A stretch of 64,000 nucleotides of DNA from Megalopta genalis (lineage: Eukaryota; Arthropoda; Insecta; Hymenoptera; Halictidae): assembly GCF_051020955.1 (NCBI RefSeq), contig NW_027476093.1:3038501-3102500 (forward strand), given 5' to 3'. Made by a program: the position numbers and the translations under genes. Position 1 is the first letter of the stretch, and each line of letters begins with the position of its first letter. This document shows, piece after piece, positions 12,212-27,200 of this stretch. A model generated the notes under the pieces. The model saw only the letters and a program-made list of their open reading frames with translations, was not told the DNA's origin and searched no databases.

Positions 12212-15179
12212 ATGGTGTACAGAGGCAGTTTGCAAACGGACGATCCTCGGGACGCGCCGAAGCTGGTCAGGATTTCGCCGTTGCGCGCCAGCAGGTCCAA
12301 CAATCCTGCAACGAATGCTCGTGTCGTCGGCTCCGTGAACGGGCCGACGTATCACGGCCCGTTTATGTCGGCGATCGACGTTCAACGAGCCAAATTGATC
12401 GAAGAAAGACGGCTGGGCCGCGAAAGGGACATCGAGACCGTGGAGAAGGTGATCGCGAGGACGACCGGGTTGAAGGTGGGCGCGCCGAGACTGCGGAACA
12501 TCGGTCAGATACGAGATACCGTGTTCGTCGATCCGACTCTGATACCGATGGAGAAAATCGGCCGGAAGGAGCGAGACCGGCCGAGGACGATAGCCGTGGA
12601 CGGCTCTCCTCGAAACACCAGAACGCCCAGCTCCATGTTGGCCGATCTGAAGGACCTGGAGAGGCTGAGGAACACGCCGCCGGCGCAGAGATGTCCCAGG
12701 ACCTCGGCCAAGGCCGACGCGAGGTATTCGGCGGCGAACAAGAAAGCCGAGCTGTCGAACTCGGCGAAGATTCGATCGGATATAATAAAGATACAACAGA
12801 TGTTCCAGGCGTCGGATGGCTCCGCGCGAACGGTAATAAAATCGAGCGAGAAGAGAACGGACAAGAGGAACGAGTCGGAGAGACAGGAGAAGCGAGCGGG
12901 AACGGAAATTAATAAAACGAGGCTACTGGCTCAGAAGCTGCTGGAGGCGTCGCGGACTAATCGGGAGTCGCTGAAGGATCGCTGCAACAACAACCCAAAG
13001 AACTGCTCCTCGAATAAAGCGGCGAAAGAAGCGAAAGAAACGAACGGTAGGATGTCGAGTAGAACGACCGCGCAAAAGAACGGTCTCTCCGCGGATTCCA
13101 AACATCCGAAGGAAAAGATTTCGACGGAGGAAGCGCAGCCGCGCCCCCCTGCGCGGAAAAGAAAAGAATCGAGAAACAGGCTCGGCCGTGACGCGAACGA
13201 AGACGAAATCGGCAGAAACGATTTTCGGGAGAGCTCCGGAAACGTTGGGATCGGGAGGGACGAGGTCGACTCGAACGTTACGGAGGAACGTTCGAACGCC
13301 GTAAACGCGGGGGAGGACCCGAAAACGAGGACCAGGGAGCTGGACAGGCCGGATATCCTGGACGGTTTACTGAAGGAATCCGACAGGCAACTGGCCGACT
13401 TGAAATCCGATTTGAACGTGCGGGGAAGACCGCGCAGCCACTGGAGAGGATTCGTGCAATCCATGAGGCTGCACGACGTCGAGCTGCACTCGGATAGCGA
13501 GGATCAAAAGAAAGGTGAGCCAGCTTCGTTCGTTGCACGGACGGCGAATAATGGTGGATAGATTCGGGGAGGCTTCCGTCTTGGTCGTCCGGCACAATTA
13601 TCCGAACAGTTTTATATCTTGGATAGAGTCGAAGCGCGCGAATCGAATCGAATGCTCGAAAAAAAGAAAGCAACAACTACAAAATACCGGACTCGAGAAT
13701 ACGAGCATCGAAACAGCCCCGAAAATCCGGTCGAATCGAGGGATTCGCAGGCTCCGAGGTTTAATTACCGCCCGACGACCACGCGAGCATTCCGTTCGGC
13801 CCACGGAAACGATGTCTCAATGTTCCGGGGAGAGAGCGGGCGTTCGCGCGCGTGTAAAAGGCTGATCGACGCGCACAGGCGTGTCGGGCACCGGGGTCCG
13901 CCGGTTAAGTGAGATTTATTGGAATTTCTGCTGGCCATTTCGATGACCCCCGGCGGCGCGTAGGCACTCGGTCGGTTTAAAGGGTGCGTTTCATAAGCCG
14001 TAGATTGGATTAGCCGCGTTCGCCGAGGTGTTTAAAATTACAACCGACGCGGTCGTTAATCCCTTGCCCTAAAGCGCCCCTATTTTTAGACTTTCCGATG
14101 CTCCCTCTCCCGACCGTGTTCCTGGCGCAGGTCAGGGTACCGCGTCCCCGACATATGTCCCGACATATGGATTCGTTCGGAGAAACGAGCCGCCCTCTTC
14201 GGTTCCTAACAGCAGCGGGCAATCGAGCACGAACCGCGACCGTTCGAGCCTGTTCCCGCGATCGCCTCGCGGGCCATCGTTGTTTTTATAGTCGGTCGTG
14301 AAATAATCCGCGACGCTGTCAACGGGAACCCAGAATTCGCGTTGCCAGTTCGAGATTCCGACCGCGAATGCTTCTGGCATGACGCACGGTCGTTTCCTTC
14401 GCGTAACCGGGACCGATTTTCTCGATTCTCACGCCACCGGTCTCGAACCATCTAATTTCACTCCTCGTCGATCGGGATCGTTCACCTTGATTCCGCGATG
14501 AAAGTCCCGCGAGACGGCGAGCGTCTCGTTTCCGAGTCCGTGTACCCGATCGTACCTCTCTGTTCTCTCCGGTAACAGTTATCTACGGTTTATCTTTCTA
14601 CGCGCGGAGATTTACTCCGTCTCCCTACTTGCACGCGTCCCGTGTATCGGAGATAGGTGGACGAAAACGTTTGCCAGCGTCTTGGGGCATTCCTCCTCGA
14701 AGAGGTTTTATCGCGTTACAGTTTCAGACACACTTGTAACTTTGAAAGGGAAAGGGAAAGATAACGCGGCCCCGGATGCGCCTTCAGAGAGGATACGACG
14801 AAGGGTCTACGTTCGTTGTCCTCCCAGACGTTATCGACGACGATAATGTGGTATTTAGCCGATAGCGGTGGGACCTGTGTGTGGACGCTATAAATTGCAT
14901 CCGATTCTATGTACAGTGGCGGCCCATATACCTACGTACGCTCGAAGTCGTCGACGATTACGATCGTCGATGATTACAAAAACGAGCCGCGAGGCTCGAA
15001 TTATCGTAATTATCGTCCTCTTCCCAAATTGTCCAGTTTTGTTTTCGAGCCGAAGGTCGAATAGGGAGAATTTATCGTACACGGTTTGTGACCGCGATCG
15101 CGAGAAATCAAGAAATTCAATTTTCTACGACGAAGCAGACGTTGGCGAATACTTGTCGGAGAAGATTATATTCGTAGTC

Positions 15180-15210
<31 letters not shown>

Positions 15211-18200
15211 CGATATAATATTCGTAGTCGACAAAGTTACTTTTTCGTTCGTGATCGCTTGGCGTTGAATTCCACCCCCCCCCCCCCAACCGCGATTACC
15301 CGATACGAGATGACCCGAATACTGGAAAAGACGCGAGAACTATCGCATTTTATTAAACCGTAACAGATCGTCACGAAGAAGATTTACGCGATAACATCTT
15401 CGCGTTTGCACGAATCGCGTGCAAGGTAGCATGCAAGATTTTCGCCCCATAGATCATCCCATTACGAGGAACATGGTTGCACACTCGGGAACACCTAGCA
15501 GACGTTCTCACGGATATCGTACGGGGAAAGTTTTGCGAGCCACGAAAACGTGCGCGCGTGAACCGAGACGAGCGTCGCGTTTATTAAAAATCCAGCGACG
15601 CGCGGTCGTTTCGACAAGGCCTTTGGAGTCTTGTCGCGGCTCGCGACGCCAAGGGCCGCCTTTGCCCGCGTTCGATTTGCGCGGCTGCATTTTAGAAAAA
15701 TTTGTTGCGCGAAGGCCTTTGCGTCGATCGTTGAACGGGTCTCGCGCACGTTTCATCTTGCGTCACGGTTACAAGGATCGCAAGGAGCGTTAAATATTTA
15801 TAAAATGTCGACGCCCCTGGAACCGCGCGAAGAGAAAAGAAATTGCCTGCTTTCCACGGTTTTCGTTCCGTAGGTTTTCTCCGGGTTCGAATCGGCCGCC
15901 GGGTTCGTTCCTTTTTTCGCTCGCGCGGAATGCTCGACGCCGATGGTAAAATGCCGATGTACCGCGGAATATTTCGATCGCCTCCCACATTCTTCGTCTC
16001 GACCGTTGCATTTTGCAACGGCTACGTAACCGTATTCGTTTCCAAAGTTTTAGCAAATCCTCGAATCGGCATCTTTTTTCGCGCGTGTCGTTAAGAACGC
16101 TTTTCCGAGTAACCGTCGAGAGGTTTCGGCTCGTTTCTTATCGAGAAGTTATCGACGAAAAGCATTTGCTAAATATAACGGTCGAAATGCATAATACATA
16201 AATAAATGTACGATACATGCGTGAACTAAGAAAAATCATTTGAAGCAGCACATGTCAATGAACAAAGGTTTACGGTGGATACGAATAAGAAACGGTCGGC
16301 GAGTACGTGAAACGAGAATTTAATCGGAATTTAATAATATATAATTTAATTTTGAAACAGAAAATTTACAAATTTAACAGAAAAAACAGCGACTCTAACA
16401 ACAACAACAAAAATCATTAAACGATGAATACCGAATTCAAGGTTGTCGCGTTAGATCGGATTAAAATACAAAAGCGTATATTCGCTCCGAGAAATGCCCT
16501 ATCTTTAATGATTGGTAACCTCGTAAAGAATTAGAGAGCGCGTCTTTAACAGCACGCGCGAAAGTCAAGGCCGCGAGAGCCGGCTTCCTTAAACATCGGC
16601 ATGTTTCTTTGTTTTGCTATTTATTTTTAATTTTATGGAATCCTACGATGCACTTTTAGCCTCGACCTATAGATTCCGCGTCGTTATCGCCGTTTCGCGC
16701 GACAACGGATGCGACGTACCCAGGATTCGAAGCAAACGTTTCGATATATATTACATAGGAATTAAGATAATCTTGTACGACGAATTCCGAAACGGTGGAA
16801 CTTTTGCCGTACGAAAGCGTGGTCTTTGGTACTCGTTTCGATCTGTCGGCGACTTCGTGTTATATCGTACGTCCTCGCGACGCGAAGGCCGACGCACCTA
16901 CATTTTTATCGAACAACGTAACCGCCTGTCGACGATCGGAACGCGTTATAAAAACCGAAGAGATTACCATCCGCCCGGTCGTGCGAAGATTACAAATTGT
17001 CCTCCGGTAACCGGAAGGTCTTAGATAATTTCGAAACGCGATGGCGCACCGCCTCGATAAGGATTCCACGAGCGATCGATGATCCCATCGATGCATCGGT
17101 GCATCGGTGCATCGGTGCATCGGCGCATCGATGCACCGTGACGTTGCGCCCAAAAATATCCCGGGTTTTCCTTACCGCCGGAGAGCCGCGTACGGTGCGT
17201 CGCGTGCACGTGTGTACAGGCGGTGACGGCCCTTGCCCTTGAGTCTACGCCCTAATATTGATCCGGCGTCCTTTCTGCCCCTCCATGGTGGCCCATGGTG
17301 TGCGTACAATGAAACGCAGGATCCTCTTCGCCCCTCCAACAGCTCGCAGACCCATCGTGTCCCCGTTGAGACCGGCGTATGGGCCGATGTTGCTCTCCAG
17401 TGCAAATCAAGCTGTCAAACTGTCGACACTGATCGACGCGATATCGGTCCGATCGTTTTTGTGAAATTTCTCCACGGTTTTCGTGTTCCAACATCTTTCA
17501 TCCCTCCTTCGCCAAGTTTCGCGTCGCTACCGCAGCACGTTCGAACTTTCCTCGCCGCATTCTCCGACTTTTCCACCCTCCGATCCCACTCCTCTTCGGG
17601 GACACGCGGTTCTCGAACCAGCCCGGTTACGCGTTATCGAACTCGATCGATACGCACGCGACGTTCCTCCGGGGGTCGTCTTCCTCTTCGTCCCGGCGTT
17701 GTCTTCCGACGACCGGCGTTCCTCCGATAAAGTGTCTCAGTGCAGGCGTGACCACGCGGTCGGATGCACACGCGAGCTCGTTCGTCAACCCGGAGATGGT
17801 TCTTTGCGACGTCTGCGACAACAAAGGTGAGACCACGGACCGTTTCTCGGATATCGTAGCAGCTTCTAGGCCGAACCCTCGTAGAACAGGTGAATTTCGA
17901 CGCGTAAAGGCCAGGGTGCGTCCCGCCTCCTCCCGCGGCTTCGTCCAAACGAAGCAATCTTCTACGAACGAATCGTCGCGCCGGCTTAAATCGAATCGCC
18001 CAACTCGGTCGACCGAATCGCCCAGGCTTCTTTTTAAGCCTTTCAAGACTACCGGGCCCGCGGTACTCGATCGGATCGGTGACGGGGAAGAGGGATTCCG
18101 ACGATCGGAGCATCGTTGTTAAACCGTGACCGCGCCAACGTCGACGATACCGATCGATGAGGGGATGCTGTGTGTTTTCGACCGTATGGGATTGTCACGG

Positions 18201-21200
18201 AAAGATATTTATTACGCGCGAACCGGTCTCGCCGGAGGAACCGCGCTGTGCAGACGCGATCGCAAAGGTGAGAGAAACCCGCGACGATCGCGTGGTAAAT
18301 GCCTGACATTTTCACCCTCGCCCGTGTAAACGTGTCTCTATCCGCCTTGCGGAACACGCCGCGCCGCGGTCGAAACTTCGGAGAGAACGCCGGGAATCTC
18401 GAATCTCGATCGTTCTTGCGAATGCAGCTTTGCGCGTCGAACGAAGACGATCGGACACAGTTTTATTATTAATTAAGCTTTGTTACACGGTCGCGCTCTC
18501 CTGACGTGTCTGGTTCACGATGACTCTTCGCAAGAGTTTTAACAAAAGGTTCGCGATTTATCGTTAGACTCGGAATCGACTCGTGCTTGTGCAAGAATGA
18601 ATTTTAAACGAGTTCGGGATCTATCCTCTGCAGCTAATTCGCAATTTGTACGCACCGGTTTACGTATTTAGGATTTTCTGCAAAGATTGCCGGATGCAGC
18701 GGCTAGGGTAAAAGCGTAAATTAAGGCGTAAAAAGCACGGGCGAAGCACGGCGCGTTCGATAGCGGCCGACCACGGTACGAAATATGAACCGATTCGACG
18801 TACGAGCTGGTGTTTACAAAAGATAATTACCAATCTTCGGGTATGCGTCTAGGTTGGCAACAATGGTATCGATATTTTGAAAGATGTTTCATAGCAGAAC
18901 CGTAACGGAATTCTACATCGTTAACCGCGTGAAACCAACCGTGTTCTTAATTATTATTAAAATGGCCGTTTCGCGTAACTTTAGCCTTCGGATTGTATTA
19001 CACGTAATTGTAATAAGCGCGCGTCTGAAATTTAATTTTGTCGACAGGCTGATCGATTAAACAACAAAATGACGCAACCTTTGTTTACGCGGATATATAT
19101 CTTCGTAATTATTCGTACGTCGGGCTCGACTCTCCGCTCCACGATCGGATAGCAATTGGAACAACCGAATGGTGCATTTTTATGCGAACGGGTATTTTTT
19201 GTAGAAAGAAGGTGTAAAAATGAGACCTGGATAGAAATATTCGACGATACCGAATAATGACATTTTATTTTGTACATTATTCCCAATGGATTTTTATTTA
19301 ACCGGTAAAAAAATGTCTTATCGAACACGAATCATAGAACCTCCAAGACGTATCTTCTCGAACGATAGCAGCGCCTTCCATCCCCGACTTCGTTATCTTC
19401 GAACGGATTTTCCAAATACATGCCTCGTCGTTGACAGAGTGTCAACGAATAAGCTGTCGAGTGCGCATAATTTAATCGAGCGTCGCGCCGATTCCGTATC
19501 GGTTCCGTAGCTAAACGATCACCGTCTTCGAGCGGGTATAAATTTCGCAGTCGCGACGAATAGATGGTTCGTCGGGATATTTCACGCGTTCGCGAGTTTC
19601 TCCGATCCGAAACGGTTGCTGGTTATTACGGGCAATCGTGACCAAACGTCGAAGATTCCATCGGAGGCATCGCGGGGCACGGCGAGATGCAACGTCGTGC
19701 CATCGTACACCATGGGCGTGCCATAAATTCCTTTCCGAGAAGAGTCCGATTAAAACGGCAGACTAAGCGGCTCTGGAGATTACGAGGACCGGGCTCCTCC
19801 GTGTAAACAAGCCTCGTTATGCACTTAATTACGATCGCTCGAACAGTCTCGAACGCGGGTCTGCGTCTGCGTCTGCGCGTACCGTCGGTCCGGGCCGAGC
19901 CGGGACGACGTTATTTTTCGGGGAGAAACTTTCTCACGCCCTCGAGGGCGTTTTACTTTCGCCGCTCGAGTTACAGCCGGCGGTCCTGGAAATCTGGGAA
20001 ATTCGTTTCGGACCGCGTCGCGAAACTGGCAACGGTACAGGAAAGGTTTAGGTTTTCGTGGCCGAGATCCGCTTCGTATTTTCACCGGCGTCGCGCGAGA
20101 CCACAGTCGGGTCTTTCACGAACGGGACAGTTCAGCGAAATCGCGGACTTTTGTTCGAGACTTCGCGAGATAACGGCCCTCTCTCGGTTGGCGCTATTTA
20201 TACGCGTCCGATACACGATAGCGTCGAGTCGATCGATCGAATGGCCGCATTGTTAACGCTTTCCGCTGTCCGATCCGCTCGCTCGAAACGGAAACGGGGC
20301 GACTCGAATTATTACGAATGTTGGGAGAGATCGACGCGTACCGATCCATACCACGAAACGTAATCGTCTTTATATTTTAATTAGTAAGTTAGCTTACAGC
20401 TTGCGGTTGAATTCGAGAACTTGGAAAGTTGGGTTTGAACATTGGTCCTTCTTTCCGCGAAACTGGTCGGCATCGAATCGAACGCGACAACGGAAAGTCC
20501 GTCCGCCGCTGCGAACGCTGTGCGCCATCGGGCGCCTGCTTATCGCGCTCCGTTCCGTCGAAAAGAATCGTTATCGGGGGAAAACGTTATCGGTCGTATT
20601 ATTTTACGATGACCGCATCGCGGCGTGTCCCGAGAGCGCGAAAGAGAAAAAATCCTCGCCGTGCCTCGGTTTCGAATCGCGCGAATCCGTTCGTTCGGTG
20701 CGCGCGATCGAACAACAACGGTTCGGCAATCTTCTGTGTACGATTTACGCGAATACGAGATAACGCGGGAAGGATAACGGGCAATTGCCAGTGTACAACG
20801 CGACCGTTGTAACGCGCTTACTCTCGCTGAATCTTTTACAAAAATGGATGGCCACAGTTGGATGGATTAATCGGGCTAATGAAAATCAACAGCATCCGTT
20901 GGAACAGTGGTAGCGGTAGTGGTAGTAGTAGCAGCAACTACCGCGCGGTGCTCTAGAAAACAGAAACGCGAATGGGGCGTAGCAGAGACCTAGCTTTACG
21001 GTTATTAGACTGCGTATCTTTATGCAAAACATCAATTTTCTGCATCGGTCGCGAAAAATGGAAATCGCATAGAAAGCTCCTTTCTTCGATCACTTAAATA
21101 GTTTCGAACGTACTATCGTACTCTAATCCTTTTTGTTACGGTGTACATACGTAGAAATTTACGAGCGAAGAACGATATCTATCTTCTTCCGACTTTTCTT

Positions 21201-24200
21201 TTCATCTTCCAGTTTCCACGTACCAAAGAAACGACCAACTCTTTGTCCGCTCGAGGCTTTTACGCGCCTCGTGTCGACGGTCATCGGCGTGATGTCACGC
21301 ATCGAATTATACCATAAGCTAACGCGTTGCCGCGATAATCGTGTAATTTAATTCCCGGCGACCGACAACCCCCGAAATCATTGTCGGGTATACCGTATTC
21401 TTACGGTAGCGACGAAGCTCGCGTACACGGCGTACGCGAGAAGAAAATTGGCCGATCGCCCCGATCGCGTTTCATTCGGTTTCCGCGGATATATCTGCTC
21501 TTTCGAATCGCGCGGGTGCCCTTTTGTTCGATCCGAACGGCAGCGATCTGGCATTATCCGCGGAATTTCCGAGATTCGAGGTCAAAGTCTGTTGCACGCG
21601 TTTCTACGGTCGCGTACCGCGGATACATCGAGAGAACTGGTGTAAATTATCGCTCGTCGAATCAGCTGCGGCTATTCGAGCGTCCATCGTTCGTTCGGCT
21701 CGTAAAATTCAACTCGCTCGCCGAACTGGATAAACGTTGGCTGCCGATCGACAGCTTGTAAATTCGGTCGTTGGAAATGTCTTGAACTTTCGTAAGGTTA
21801 CGCGAACTTGGTTCATTTTTTCGCGCGTTGTCGAGCGACGTCGCGCGTTCTCATCGGAATCGTTCGATCGAACGTTGACCGGATACGGGTCGCGAACAGC
21901 CGGTCGAGAGTTCCGACCGATTGAAATTCGGTGTATAAAGATAGTACTTCCTGTCGAACGATCCTGTTCTTTGGTTAGCGAACGTTGACGCTACCGGGCA
22001 CACTCGTCGACCACTTAACAGCGTTGTAGTTCGCAGACGAAGTCGCGCGAACGTTAAGTTAAGTTCGACGAGTTAAAACGACGAATTCGAAACAGGGTTA
22101 TATTATTATGCGAAATTAAGGAACCGTTCCTTGAAAATCTTTGATAACGCTCGATTCGAGCTTTTATTTCGATCGAAGTTGTTTTGCAAAAATTTTTATA
22201 AAGTAAATTTTACTATTTATTTCTTTTTATACCTACGTTACGGTCGTAACGTGGAATAGGAAACGATCGAGAGTTCTATTCGTTCCGGGACGGAAACCGG
22301 CAACTTTGTTCTCGATCGATCGGTTTCTATCGAGAAAGAATATCGGTCGCAACGTTTCGAACGATCCGTGTAGTTCGCTGTCGTATCGTACGGATGCGCT
22401 GGACGAACGGTCGCGTACGAGCCGTTCCCGTCCGTGCCGTTTCCTGTTTTTCTTCTATCGTCCATTTCGCACGCGACACTGTTTCAACGATAAGGGGTGG
22501 TTCATAAATATTTACGTAACATATCGTCGCGTCGATTCTAACGGTGTAGCCGAGAAAGCACGTCCACGTATAAAGCCAGCGATAATTCGTCCGGAAACGG
22601 GGAACAAGGCATTCGCGTCACGCACCGTGCACTCGTACATAATTCGTGCATTCTTTAAATTTACAATCGTCGTCCGGCCTATCGAAGCGTCGGACGCGAA
22701 GCTAGGATGCACAAAGGTCGGCGTGCGGCGGTCGCGCGCGATAACAATGGTTCGTCGTTTCGTCGATCGCGACGACGAAATGCGGCCGGTGCTGATTTTT
22801 CTTTCGAACGGGAACATTGCCGAGTCATTTGCGAGCGTTTCGATGCAAATCTCGATCGCCGCGAACGTTACGCAATTATGTCGGGGAATTTTCGCTCGGT
22901 CGCCTAGAAGTCGGGAAATCTCTTTCGGATCGCTGGCTGGCCACGAAAAGCACGATTTCTAAAGCCACGAATCCAGCCACGAGGGTACGCGCCGTTTTAT
23001 AGAAACAACGAAACGCGAAACAGGAATTTTCCAACGGAAACGATCGCAGCCTGTACAAGCAGAATCGCGCGGGGGGTAGCAGTTTCGAACGGGGATCGTT
23101 TTCGTCGTCGCGGTCATTCCCGTTGGCCGCGAGCTTCGCGGACAGAAATGTAATTTTTCATAAAAGTCGGTGCCTGGCCGGCTGAACGCGTTGCGACACC
23201 GCACACGTCCCGGTCACGAATGTAATGGTTATTTTATTATCCGCGCGTTCGATGCTCACGATCGTCGTTACTTTCTCGTTAGCCACGATCTACCGACTAT
23301 AGGCTAGGTCGCCGCGGGAACGATGAAAAAGTTGTACGGTGTTCTCTTTCGACGTACAAGTACGATAGCTCGATGACTATGGAACGGAAATCCTCCTGCT
23401 TTTTTTTCGCGGTGAACGCAACGCTTTCGAGCGTCTCGGTTAATTGTTCGGCAGTCCTACTTCGATGCGGCGTCGGATACATTTTCAAAATATCGTTTGC
23501 GTAGAACGGATACGTTGCGCAAGCGTGGATGCTTCGACGATTATCCATATTTTGCGCAGACGATACAAATTTTCGTTGACGGATCGGCAAAATAATTTAG
23601 CGAACGTTTCTCATCTATGATTTCAGAAGCGTGAAACAATTTTTAAACTCGTTTACGCTCGATCACCAATAGAAAATTTACGGCATTCGATTCCCTCGGG
23701 TCGGAAGCTGTCGCGCATCGCAACATAAAAGTATAAAAGTTTATACGATTTAAAATCATTCTTCGTCGATTCAGCGCTTACACGACGTACGCGGACGCGA
23801 GCGTCGACGTATCGTATATCTTCGGATAGATCGATTTTTACCGTTCTCATCGGATATTAAACGTTGCTCGTAAGAGGCCTTTGATGAATATTTCTGAATT
23901 CGATCGGTCGGCGTGATACGGAAAAGCGAGCGAGGTCTCGCGAGGTCGATGCGTCGAATTAAAGGTCCCCCCGAGGCGAGGCCGCGCGCAGAGGGCATAG
24001 GCCGATTACGCGCAAACGCGGTCGTGTAACCGGGCGCGCAGCGGCGCCAAGTTGAGAACTCCTTGCATAATTGGAGTCAACGATGCGTACCGAATGGCCT
24101 CCGCCATTGTCTGCATACAGTTAGCCGATTATTCCGCGAACACGTTCCGTACTGTTCGCACCAGCGACAAAACTGGCGGCTGCCACGGGTGACATCGATG

Positions 24201-27200
24201 CGGAGACTGCGCGTCGCTCGCACAACGCGTCTGTAACACGTTTTTTCCATCGTCCTCGATTCATCGAGAATCTCGAGAAAGGACTTGTATGTATACGGAG
24301 ACGGTATAGCATAATTCGAACTTTGTCGTTGTATTATATATAGTCGAGGCGTTTCCATAGATAATTGTATCGAACGGCAACGCGTAAGACCCTCCGCGCG
24401 CTGCAAACGCGCGAAACGCAACGAGCTTGGATAAGTTTCGAGGCGACGCGGTGGCACGATACTATTATCAACGACGAAGCCGATGCACCGGGGACGCAGC
24501 GGACCGAGCGTCGTTGGCCTTCCAGGAAACGCGAAAAAAAGCGGCTGCGATCCGCGAGTTAGTCGCGTTCCAAAGGCAGCAGCAGCAGCAACAGCACCAG
24601 CCGCGCTCCGAATGGAACCGGAAGTCGTCGGAACGCCCCCTGGTAATTTCAGACGCGACGTCCCGCGATAAACGCCAAGGGCTGCGCAAATTGCGAAACG
24701 AGTCGGCAGCCGGCGGAAAGAAGTCCGGGAGGACAACGAGGAATAATTAAAAACCGGGCGTGGAAACGAGAAAAGAGCGGGACAACGAAGAGAATCGTGT
24801 AGACGAGGCGCGCGCGCGCGGTATTCGCGGTTTTTGTCGAAATCGTTTAACCGGTTGGCGCCGAGGAACCCGGAGTTTTTCATCGGTGTCTCCCGAACAC
24901 GTTCGGTCGGCAGGCGCATTTTCTCTCTCGCCGCTTACAAAACGGTTCTACCGTTTACGCATTCCTCGTGGGCAGCAGTCTACGCGTTCCCAACCGCGAC
25001 TGTACACGCGTATCTACGGGCCCCTTCTTTTCCCCTCGTTCCCTCCGTGTCCCGCTCTCTCGCATTTTCCTATCCTCCGACTTTCCTGCTCTCCAACCTC
25101 CTCGCTTCGCTCGGCATGTCCGCTTCTTCGAACAAACGTCTTCGGCTTCGCTTCGCGTCGACGCGTGCAACAAGAATGCACCCGCCGCGTCGCTGCAGAC
25201 CAGTCCGCGCTATTCCGCGTCGTTCCGCGTCATTCGGCTCGCTGTTTTACGGAATCCGATCGTCGCCGTACCACGTCGCATCGGGAAAACGGTCGAATAG
25301 ATTTACGGGCGCGCTCGATTCGCGCGAACGAGATCGATCTCGCGCGTGCTCCATAACATGCCGCATCCGAAGCAACGGCTCCTTTCCGGGTCGACGACTC
25401 GCGCCGATCCATTTTCTAGATGCCGATAATTTTGTTGCGATACTCGTAACGCGCCGACGGTCGATACCATATCTTGTAACGTTGCGGTAAAATGCAACCG
25501 TTGCAACCGTTGCAACCGAGGAACGCGTACAATTCCAGGACTTTTAACTGCGACGGATCGTTGACCGCGCTTTCGTACAATTTTCAACAACGTCCCTCCG
25601 AACTACGTTATGATACGCGTCTCTCGGTTCTGTTATCTACGCGATGCAAGGGAATAACCAAAATATGTGGCACCTCAATTGCATGCTCGTGTTCACGATC
25701 CGCGATCAACGTTATCGAACCAATGAAATTGATATCTCCGCGAACACCGAACTCTCGCAGCTGTCATCCGCAGACACGCCGTCGAACGGAAGCAGGCCGA
25801 CGCATCGCGTGAATTAACGTTGGAACCGGTTATCCGACTAGATCGATCGAGCTCGCTGAACGTTGATGGCGTCGGGACGACGACGAAGGACAGTGCTGGA
25901 TCGCGCCGAGACACAACGAACGATAGAAGAAACATTCTCCCGGCTTGACCTCACGCGCACAGCGTGTCGGTTAGTCACCGAAACGCTCTTGTATTCCCTC
26001 CTACGTATTCATGCGCGTTCGTACGTATTCGTACCTACCAACGCATCAGCGCCACCCTCCCCTTTAGATCGCACGTGTGCGTATGCCGCGTGGTACGTGT
26101 CTTTAAATCGTTTCTATCGTCGACGATCGGCGTCTAGAAGCAGCGCCGGTTTTCCATGGGTTCGCGCTACTCGCCGTGGGAGTATTTATGGGGGAAAGTC
26201 CATTATCATCGGGCATCGCGATGCAAAAATAGTCGCGGAGCACGTGCGGTTGCTAAATGCTGCGTCGCGTGTTCGCGTCTCTCGAACCCTCTGAACGCGG
26301 TAGGTGTGTTCGCGATCGACGGATTCACACCGGTCGGTCGACGTTGGTTAACGTCTTCCGGTCGATCGTTTCGGAGCCAACCGTATCGTTTAATCGTTAC
26401 GTTTCTGCGTCGCGGTTGCGAATTATGAAACGAAACTTGGACGTTCTCGTAATCGTTAATTATTCGCGAACAAATTTCCCTGGTTCTCCGGTCGCTGTGA
26501 ACAATAGTTTAGAGTACTCCGACTGCTCTAATCGGACTGGCCCCGATACCATAGACGCGTTAAAAGGTGTACAACCGCTCTGTGTCGCGCGCGTTCTCGT
26601 TTCTCGCAGCTCGGCCCGATCTGCTCCGTTTTTCATTTTGCAAACGATCGTCGCGCAACGATCGCGTCACTCGCGCGCATTTTAAGAACGTCCAATGAAT
26701 TCCGTGCTTCCACGTGTTTCTAATTAGAAACCGAACCGTAAGGATTTGATCCACGGTTCATCGCGCGAGCGCTATTTAGAATGCCATTATACTTTCCATT
26801 AGGACGTCGCGTCGCCGATGTAATTTTAATAGACCGAATAGACCGAATAGACCGAAAACACCGCAATTGCGGCAGGAACGATTTGAAAATCGAAAGATCC
26901 GATGAAATTCGATTCTGCGCGTAACCTCTATGTTTTAATCGGAGAGATCATTGTAAAATGTCAACGTGGGAAGTAAAATTATGCGTGTTTACGAAAGACC
27001 AGCTCTCTTATCGCAGTCGATCGCTCGCGAACACCCGTGGATGCAAATGCCAACGATGTTTGAAGTTAACGATACAAAAATCGACCAAATCGCACAGGAC
27101 GCGCCAACGCGGTGCCAAAAGCGATCGTTCTTTTCTCCTCGGGAGAAGAATATAAAAACCGTCTACGCTCGTTACGTAAACCGTCTTGTTTATCGCGTAA

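Larger units (their letters stand above)
13515..17795. other. Intron/alternative-promoter region of the PDZ gene
   Basis: Non-coding 4.3 kb between the long first exon and the next candidate first exon. It holds a TA run, a poly-C run and an 8-bp tandem repeat near 17.1 kb. From about 17230 to 17460 the sequence is lower in CpG and reads as protein-like in more than one frame, with no splice structure I can defend. No RNA gene was recognised. Confidence 0.45.
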
